The notes beneath the pieces are model-generated. The model was not told where the DNA came from. It saw only the letters and a list, made by a program, of their open reading frames with translations, and ran no database searches. This document shows, in pieces, positions 57,735 to 64,000 of a stretch of DNA of 64,000 bases. Source of the DNA: Turbatrix aceti (taxonomy: Eukaryota; Nematoda; Chromadorea; Rhabditida; Panagrolaimidae); contig OZ017770.1 in the NCBI GenBank assembly GCA_963969345.1, positions 6,085,246 to 6,149,245 of the forward strand. The letters are read 5' to 3'. Numbering within the stretch: position 1 is the stretch's first letter; each line of letters starts with the position of its first letter. Both the position numbers and the translations under genes were made by a program.

Positions 57735-58587
57735 TCAATCGGTACGAGCATCAGCACCCACTTGCACAACAGGAATGTCGTTTTGAGCGAGGAGTTTGAT
57801 GATTTCCACCGCGCCGAAGTCGTCGCCCAACTCGTTATCGACGCGAATAAAATTACCCACCAGATTGCCGCCCTTGTAGATTTGAAGTGCAGGCAGAGCA
57901 TTCAACTCCTAAAAAAAACACGCAATGATCTCTTTCTCCGTTTTTTACAGCAACTGAAGTGGACTCACAAATTTTCTGGTGGTATCCAGGATCGTGGCTT
58001 TGACTTTGTAAAAGTTGGCATTGCTGATTCGAGTCGTAACGACGAGCAGTGCTTCGTTGAGTAATTCGCACGCTTCGAGCCCATCTCGGTAAATATGCAT
58101 AAAAACAAGGGTATTTTCGTCGGTCGTGTCGAGAATGCGCAAGAAGTCTGACTTGTCAGCGACCTCCATGATGCGTCCCCGCCGCATCTGACGAAGATTC
58201 TCCATTCGCAGACGCCGGATTCGTTCGAGCTCGTTGTCGTCTGTTTCGGGGGTGGCGGTGGGAGGGGAGACAGCCATTCGGCGCATTTCTTTCAGAAGCT
58301 GAAACAAACACATTGCACGGGAATAAAAAAACGCTCCAAAAACATACCGCTGCTTCCGATTCCTTCGCCTTGACTCGTTCTTGCTGCTGATGGAGCCGGT
58401 AGTCACTGAGAACGCCCTTTGGGCCGGTCTGAGCGGTACTGAGCAGGCCACGGGATGCCGTTCCCTGTCCTTCGCAAGCGTCGTGATCGCCATCGACTGT
58501 CTTGAACGCCGAAGGCTCCTCGTCCTCGGAGTCACTGCAATACCCCACATTCGGCCCGTCGAGAAACTTTTCATCCAGATTAGCCAT
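57735..58587 (-). CDS. Phosducin-like protein 1 (PhLP1/PDCL)
   Basis: Three exons, 58348-58587, 57969-58298 and 57735-57908 (247 aa). Start MANLDEKF, then an acidic GYCSDSEDEEP segment and TGPKGVLSDYR, the conserved PhLP helix-1 motif that binds G-beta. The thioredoxin-like domain follows (TLVFMHIYRDGLEACELLN; LNALPALQIYKGGNLVGNFI; NELGDDFGAVE). PhLP1 works with the CCT chaperonin to fold G-beta and assemble G-beta-gamma. The C terminus is shorter than the mammalian one. It precedes NPRL3 on the same strand with a 210-bp gap between stop and next ATG. Confidence 0.92.
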
Positions 58588-59737
58588 CGAATCAGAACTG
58601 TTCAAACGTGTGAATCTAAACGACAGGAGCTATCAGCTATTGACCAAATAAATTTATGGAAACGCACGCGCGGATCAACCGTTGGGCGAAAAAACATTTA
58701 AAAAATGATGATGGAGAAAATGTAACAAAAGCAAACCGAAGAAGCTTTTATTTTGGCGGTTTCTTCGACAAAGGAGAAAACCATTGGCAAAACGCGACTA
58801 ACCCGGTTCAACCAATTGTGTTTGTTCGCATTCGAGCATTTTTTAATGGCCATCTTCTCTCATCCCTCATTTTTTTCTTGCCTTTCCCACCACTGCTTTT
58901 TTGGTCAGGCGACTTCGATTGATTCGAACACATAACAAACGTCGTAAATTTTAAGCATCGGCAAAGTTCGGGATAATTCAGGAAAAGAAAGTACCCATTT
59001 GATGCCTGGGGCTGTAAAAAGTTTATCTTCACAGAAGTTTCTTTTTTTAAAGAATATGGCGGCGGCAACTGACTTATGCTCAGTTGGTCGTCGAATTAGG
59101 CGTATAACAACAATTTGTAGTGCAACGCCCATGCTGTGACGCGGGCATGTATAAAAAACGCGGTCTCCAAACACGGCACTGGCTTGGTAGCATTTTAACG
59201 GGAAACGTTCATAGCGGCCGCGGGCTCGATGACAAATGACGGGGACAGCGATATATGATCTTTCGAACAAAAAAAAAACTGAATTAATATTACATTATGC
59301 CCAGTTAGTACACACACAATTGTTTGCATGAAAAATGCAGGCAGGGGTATACCCGAAGAATGGATGGGCTGGAAAAAAACAGTACGATGAGCCAGGGGTT
59401 GTACTGACTGCTTGCTGCCAGCTGCAGCGCTTGTCAACAGCGCGCGCGCTTCTTCCGTTCATCACACACTATTCCTCCCAATATGCCATGTTCGTTCCTA
59501 TCTTTTCTGCCTGGCCAGCGGATCTCTACACTGCGAGGCTCGCCAGCTGTGCACTACGTTGCAATCGGCACTCCGTTTTGCGGTAATTGCCTCTGTCGTA
59601 CGTACCCGACAGAAAAAGTATTCTGTGTTATTGCAAGCAGCAAAAAAAACCGTGGAAACCAATAGGAACATGAAAATGAAAAAAAAAAAAAGATAAAGAA
59701 GTACCAGATGACAAAAAAACCCTGGATGAGACGAGTC
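58588..59737 (-). other. Spacer between CTF18-like and PhLP1 genes
   Basis: About 1.1 kb without a supported gene. Contains the probable PhLP1 promoter and the 3' UTR of the CTF18-like gene. Confidence 0.5.
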
Positions 59738-62177
59738 TTATAACCGGTAGAGAACGTCACGCAAACTGGGGAAACGTCGAATTCTTTGCGTAATGCCAGG
59801 TGTGTGCAGGTAAGTCCAGGAATCGCGTTGAAGCACCGATCTCGGAAGCAGCACATGCTTCGGAGCTTTCGGGACCTCTTTGATGGGCTGCTCAAGTTGA
59901 GTACGGTGAGCGAGAATCTAAAAACATCAAGTACCACTGACTATAGACCTCGCTCAAAAAAATCTTACCTGCGTAAAGACCGCATTTGCAAGAGCACCAG
60001 GGATGGCAGGTGGTTTCTGGCCATGGAACGTGGAGAGCTCCATCAGCGGGCTAAACAAAATAATGGAATTACTAATTTGTGGCATACGTAAGCAAAAAAA
60101 ACACACGGTTCGATGCGGAATTGCTGCAAATTGTCACGGCCTATATCGAGGCCGAAATTTTTCATAAGTCCGGCGATTCGCGTCGTGATAATAGTAGGAT
60201 CGTTTCCAGTGTTGGCGAAGAAGAGTTTGTGAAGCATGCATTTAAGCATGGGTGCCATCAAAATAAGCGCACTCTGGGAGTCGAAGTGCAGCGATCGACG
60301 GGCTGCAGAGTGCATCAGAGTGTGGAGAACAGCATCCCGCTCCGCCGAATTGTTAGCCGGTAGCTGAAACAAAAAAAAATAGAATTCGAGGACAGCATTA
60401 AACAACTCACATAATTAATCTTCGACATGTAGTTGTAGTTCGGCAAAAGGAGTCGCAGTCGAAGATGCAGTCGAACGATCAGTGAGTCGTAGTACTGCAT
60501 AAGGCCAAAATCGAACGATTTTTGTACGATGGAAGTAAGCCAGTCAACATCGATAAAGCTGTTGATGGTTCTTGGCCAGTTCTTGACCGGAGCATTACAA
60601 AAAGCCGGAGCATTGAGGTATGCCAGTTGGACTGCGAAATCGGGATCCGAAATGAGAGAAAAATATTTCTTGATTTCTCGAACTGTGTCCTTGGCGGCTG
60701 TCTGACGAGAGTTGAAGGGCAGAAGAATGCGGAGCATGTCTTTGGCAGAAAACATCGAAACACTAGGCAAAGAATCGGTTCCATTCTTCTGAGATGCTCC
60801 GGAGCGACGATAAAACTGAAGATGATTCATACTTCGCCGAAGATCGTACTTGAAGGTCTCGAGAAGCTCGCCGGCTCTGACACCGCTAATATCTTCGTCC
60901 TCAATGATCTTCTGAATCAAACGATGAGCACGAATGGGGTCAATGTCGTATTTGACAACGGTAGTGAGCTTCCGGATATCCCGAAGCTTCGAAGCGTAAG
61001 CATTGGTGCAGGTGCAAATAATCGGGCGTGTAACGTTTTTCTTGTTGGAAATAAAATTCGTAAACGCAGTCAGAACGTCCGAAGGAGCGATTTCGATGCC
61101 CCGGACGACAAAAAGACACGGCTTGCGAGTTTTGGAGTTGAACGAAAAAGTGTGGTTAGACATGAGAGTTTCGAGGCGCTTGGAAACCATGCTCGCAGCA
61201 GTAAACTCCCTGAAACAATTTTTAAATCAAATGTAAGGTGGTGTTTAAAAAAAAACCCACTCTAGATCCAGCATGACCAACTCGTAGGCTTTGCCGAAGC
61301 AAGCTCTGATGGACGTTGTCTTCCCGCTGCCCATTTGGCCGTATAGAAGCAGCACCCGATCAACTGGGTAATAGGGAGAGTTATCCTCCAGGTTAAAGGC
61401 GTCATCTGGCGTAACGACCGAAGCCGGAGGGCGATGAAACACCGATGGCGTCCAGGATCGTTCAAACGAAACAATCGAGCGAACAGTACGCTAAAAACAA
61501 AAACCTTGGCATTTTGGGGGAAATTTATAAAAACTTACAGAACTGGTGACAATAAGACCAGATTTGTCAAAGTCGTACTTGACAGTCCAAGGAACAACAT
61601 CGGTGGAGAGTGAAGCGACAACGTTCGGTAAGTCATCTGTATCATCGGATTCCTCTTCGGATTGCCATTTGATTGGTTTGCACTGTTCCATGAGTTTTTT
61701 CATGGTGTAATCAGCCGGATTGATCTTCATCAGGTATCCGCGTTGCAGAGTATCCATATCCGACATATGAACCAACTTTAGCATACTGATACCCTTCGGA
61801 ATACGGACAAAAAGTTTGTACTTCTTCAACTTGTGATCTGCTTCAAGAGCCCTCTGCTCAGCCTGAGCTTCGAGAATGCGTGAGCGTTGCTGTTCCGCGA
61901 AATAAGCTTCTTCCTCCAACTTCTGACGCTTCTTCGACTCGAGAAACTCGGTTGAAATCGTGTAAAACCAGTCTGAAATACATTATTCGGTGTTCAAACC
62001 CTCCAAAAAACTCAACAAACCTTCAGGATGTCGACGCCGTCGATTCAACTCAGTAGTACGTTTCACAGGAGGCTGTTCGGGTGCACGCTCTGTGTTGCTT
62101 TCATCCTCGTCCAGATTCTCATTAGGAGCATCGTACTCCAAGCTTCCGAAACATTCGTCTTCAAAAGGATCCGCCAT
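59738..62177 (-). CDS. CTF18-like (CHTF18) clamp-loader large subunit
   Basis: Seven - strand exons: 62021-62177, 61539-61972, 61261-61490, 60411-61209, 60107-60363, 59969-60050 and 59738-59917 (712 aa). After an acidic N terminus comes a P-loop (VLLLYGQMGSGKTTSIR), then RPIICTCTNAYASKLRDI and a lid domain (LRRSMNHLQF) as in CTF18. The C-terminal collar region includes a conserved stretch (HSAARRSLHFDSQ ... IAGLMKNFGLD). CTF18 with RFC2-5, DCC1 and CTF8 loads PCNA, linking replication to sister-chromatid cohesion. At the Walker B position, normally hhhhDExD, the sequence is LFVVRGIEIA, so the catalytic Asp-Glu pair is missing. Length is below the vertebrate protein (about 975). Other RFC-like large subunits (RFC1, ATAD5) fit less well. 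Confidence 0.75.
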
Positions 62178-62369
62178 CGCCGAAGATATCACTGGCTGGT
62201 TCCCGGCAGCAATAACAACAAAATTTAAAACTCGAGCGTTTGAAAAGGCGCGAACACGTTGCGTGCGCAAATCGCGTCAAGAGTGTCCAAAACAAGAGAG
62301 CGAGGCAAAACGTTATCGCGATTTGTTTTCTATTTTTGTTTTTTACCCAGTGGAGCCATCTTGTCAACA
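62178..62369. promoter_or_regulatory. Bidirectional promoter region, CTF18-like and thioredoxin-like genes
   Basis: Only 192 bp separate two outward-facing start codons, so both promoters must overlap or lie within transcribed leaders. An acceptor (TTACCCAG, ending 62350) lies 19 nt before the + strand ATG. Confidence 0.6.
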
Positions 62370-62979
62370 ATGGCCTTCTGTGGAATCACTTCTGTCACCG
62401 GTTTGCGTTCAATTCATCCTTTCGGGTTCCGAAGCATTCGTTTGGCTCATTTTCTTGCCGGCAAGCAGCTAAAGAGTCGTTCTGGTGATATCCAGGGTGA
62501 GAAGCTCGAGGACAAGGTGAGTGTTTTTACGCCAGGTCTGTCAATTAGAGGGTATCGTTATTTCAGCCACTGGTGCTCTATTTCTCTGCCGGCTGGTGCC
62601 ACACCTGCAAGGGATTTACTCCTAAGATCAAGAAATTCGCCGAAAAGGTTCAGGATGAAGTGAACTTCCTCTGGGTTTCTCGTGACAAGTCTGCTGCCGA
62701 TCTCGCGGCCTACTATGAAAAAACTCTTCCCGCCTGGCCTTACTTGCCTTTTGGATCGCCGATCACTCGGTAAGTACTTTTTTTATTGCTTCAAAGGTCG
62801 TTTTTTTTGAAAAAAAACACATTTTCAGCGAGTTTCTCAAGAAATACAGCTTGAAGGCCATTCCCGCTGTCTTGGTTGTCAACAACAAGGGTGATGTCAT
62901 CGACGATGGCGCTAAAATGCGAATTGAGCGTGAAGAAGATCCCTCGACTTTGATCGCCGAGTGGAAAAAGGCACTGTAA
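62370..62979 (+). CDS. Thioredoxin-like protein (nucleoredoxin/tryparedoxin type) with WCHTC
   Basis: Three exons, 62370-62516, 62567-62769 and 62829-62979 (166 aa). The N-terminal 45 residues (FGFRSIRLAHFLAGKQ) look like a possible mitochondrial leader. The thioredoxin fold follows: PLVLYFSAGWCHTCKGFTP with active site CHTC instead of CPPC, VNFLWVSRDKSAADLAAYY, PYLPFGSP, KKYSLKAIPAVLVVNNKG with the cis-Pro, and a C-terminal helix (STLIAEWKKAL). The DKS/LPYLPFG pattern is that of tryparedoxin and nucleoredoxin-like proteins, which reduce disulfides in partner proteins. Start chosen as the first in-frame ATG after the acceptor. Divergently paired with the CTF18-like gene. Confidence 0.9.
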
Positions 62980-64000
62980 AGTCTCTCCTTAGTCCTGGTT
63001 TTCATAGCGCACTACTGAATAAATATATAGTTTATTTTTGTTACTCGGAGGCTGATTTGTGGAAACCAAAATTTTGTCAACACTAGCAGGGAGAACAGCA
63101 CAGTGCTACTGCGGTATGAGCCATTTTCGCCACTCAAATGCACTTTTTTGACGTTCTCGAGCTGCTAACGCATTAGTTCCGATCAAACAAAAGCTATTGT
63201 TTGCCTTTTTGAGAGATGATAGGCTTCTTTTGTTTTACGGAAGGTGGATGAGAGCCTAAACTTTACTTTTACGATGAATGCCACCTCAGTGCTTTTCTGT
63301 CAAGTTAAGTGGGCCACATAATCCGTTTGCCGTAATGCGTAGGAAGCCGACAACGGCAACAGGGATGTTTTATGCATCAGCGTTCCAGTTAATTGCGGCG
63401 CTTTGTGAGGAGGCTACAAAAAGCGACAGTACAGGGATTGTTGTCCTTTGAAGCGATTGCGCGGCTTTTGCGGTGTCGGTTTCATTGTTTATGCAACGAA
63501 TGTTTTGCGTTTCTTCAAATCCGTGTCCATATGGCTGCTCTTGACACTTTTTGAAGAGTGCCGAAAAATCCGTCAATTCGGTCATCAATTATTTCATTTG
63601 CCCCCTTGTGAGGACACATGCTGTGCGCACATCTTCCCGCATTAACTGTAACATCCTTCTTCCTCGACGTCACGGGCTATCCGGGATTTAGAGTGATAAA
63701 TCGGAATTCAATAAGCGACTTTGTTCAAGCCTCGAAATATGTGCGGCAATGAAATTGTCTCGTTTTATTTCTGTTTGGTCGGTAAACAGCATGGGGCATT
63801 GTTTTTGGATGGGCAAAACATCGTTTCTCCCTAATTTCTTTGTTCTTGTCGATGGCGCACTGTATTGCTTTTGTTTTTGTTGGGATCAAATGACTCAAAA
63901 AATGTTTGGCCAGACCATACCGAGGGTGTAATTTTCTCATTTGTGGTGTTGATTGTAAGACAAGCAACGCTTTTGACAGTTGTATTTGAATAGCTGCTTA
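62980..64000. other. Terminal non-coding stretch
   Basis: Includes AATAAA near 63019, the likely poly(A) signal of the thioredoxin-like gene. No further gene is supported up to the window end. Confidence 0.5.

Overview
This is eukaryotic nuclear DNA from a compact, intron-rich animal genome, most likely a nematode or a close ecdysozoan relative. Most of the roughly 110 introns inferred here are 42-70 nt, with T-rich acceptors ending TTTCAG or TTTTAG. Splice acceptors without a visible donor sit just before many start codons, as expected of SL trans-splicing. The gene set is plainly metazoan. The vesicular acetylcholine transporter (532 aa) and choline acetyltransferase (about 624 aa) form a nested cholinergic gene locus arranged as in C. 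elegans unc-17/cha-1. All exon models were built by hand from frame, phase and splice motifs, without transcripts; species and paralogue assignments come from recalled family features, not searches.

Layout. 1-1851 (+): C-terminal part of a GRIP-type multi-PDZ scaffold. 2495-3869 (+): a seven-repeat beta-thymosin gene with exon-sized repeats, convergent with and overlapping a microsomal triglyceride transfer protein gene (3967-7057, -). 7661-9568 (+): a UDP-glycosyltransferase. 9829-10383 (+): a secreted peptide precursor with an allatostatin-C-like disulfide ring. 10875-12600 (+): a coiled-coil protein with repeated aFxxW segments (MAP9/CCDC34-like). 12846-18157 (-): a K-Cl cotransporter with two alternative N-terminal ends. 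18176-22174: about 4 kb of non-coding DNA upstream of the cholinergic locus. 22175-27532 (+): shared leader exon, VAChT, ChAT. 28017-28817 (-): endonuclease III (NTH1), with a stop-containing second copy (31952-32720) and a third C-terminal relic (about 31860-31957). Between the copies lies an orphan coiled-coil gene (29530-31647, +).

32721-43590 is sparse. It holds several exons that all end in phase-0 donors and are compatible with the first LRR exon of SHOC2/SOC-2 (43591-45354, +), suggesting many alternative promoters. A 311-bp element with 14-bp terminal inverted repeats lies inside it. The last third is dense: CDP-diacylglycerol synthase (46228-47907, -), RIC-3 (49163-50289, +), GON-4 (50422-54925, -), NPRL3 (55697-57524, -), phosducin-like protein 1 (57735-58587, -), a CTF18-like clamp-loader subunit (59738-62177, -) and a divergent thioredoxin-like gene (62370-62979, +).

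Functional themes. Cholinergic signalling: ChAT makes acetylcholine, VAChT loads it into vesicles, RIC-3 chaperones nicotinic receptors. Neuronal scaffolding and ion balance: GRIP and KCC. Ras-MAPK signalling: SHOC2. Lipid handling: MTP and CDS. DNA maintenance: NTH1 and CTF18. No CRISPR array, rRNA gene or convincing tRNA was seen. No wholly unknown multi-gene system was recognised. The most unusual items are the SHOC2 promoter array, the thymosin exon array, the AST-C-like peptide, the decaying NTH1 copies and the altered catalytic motifs in NTH1 and CTF18.
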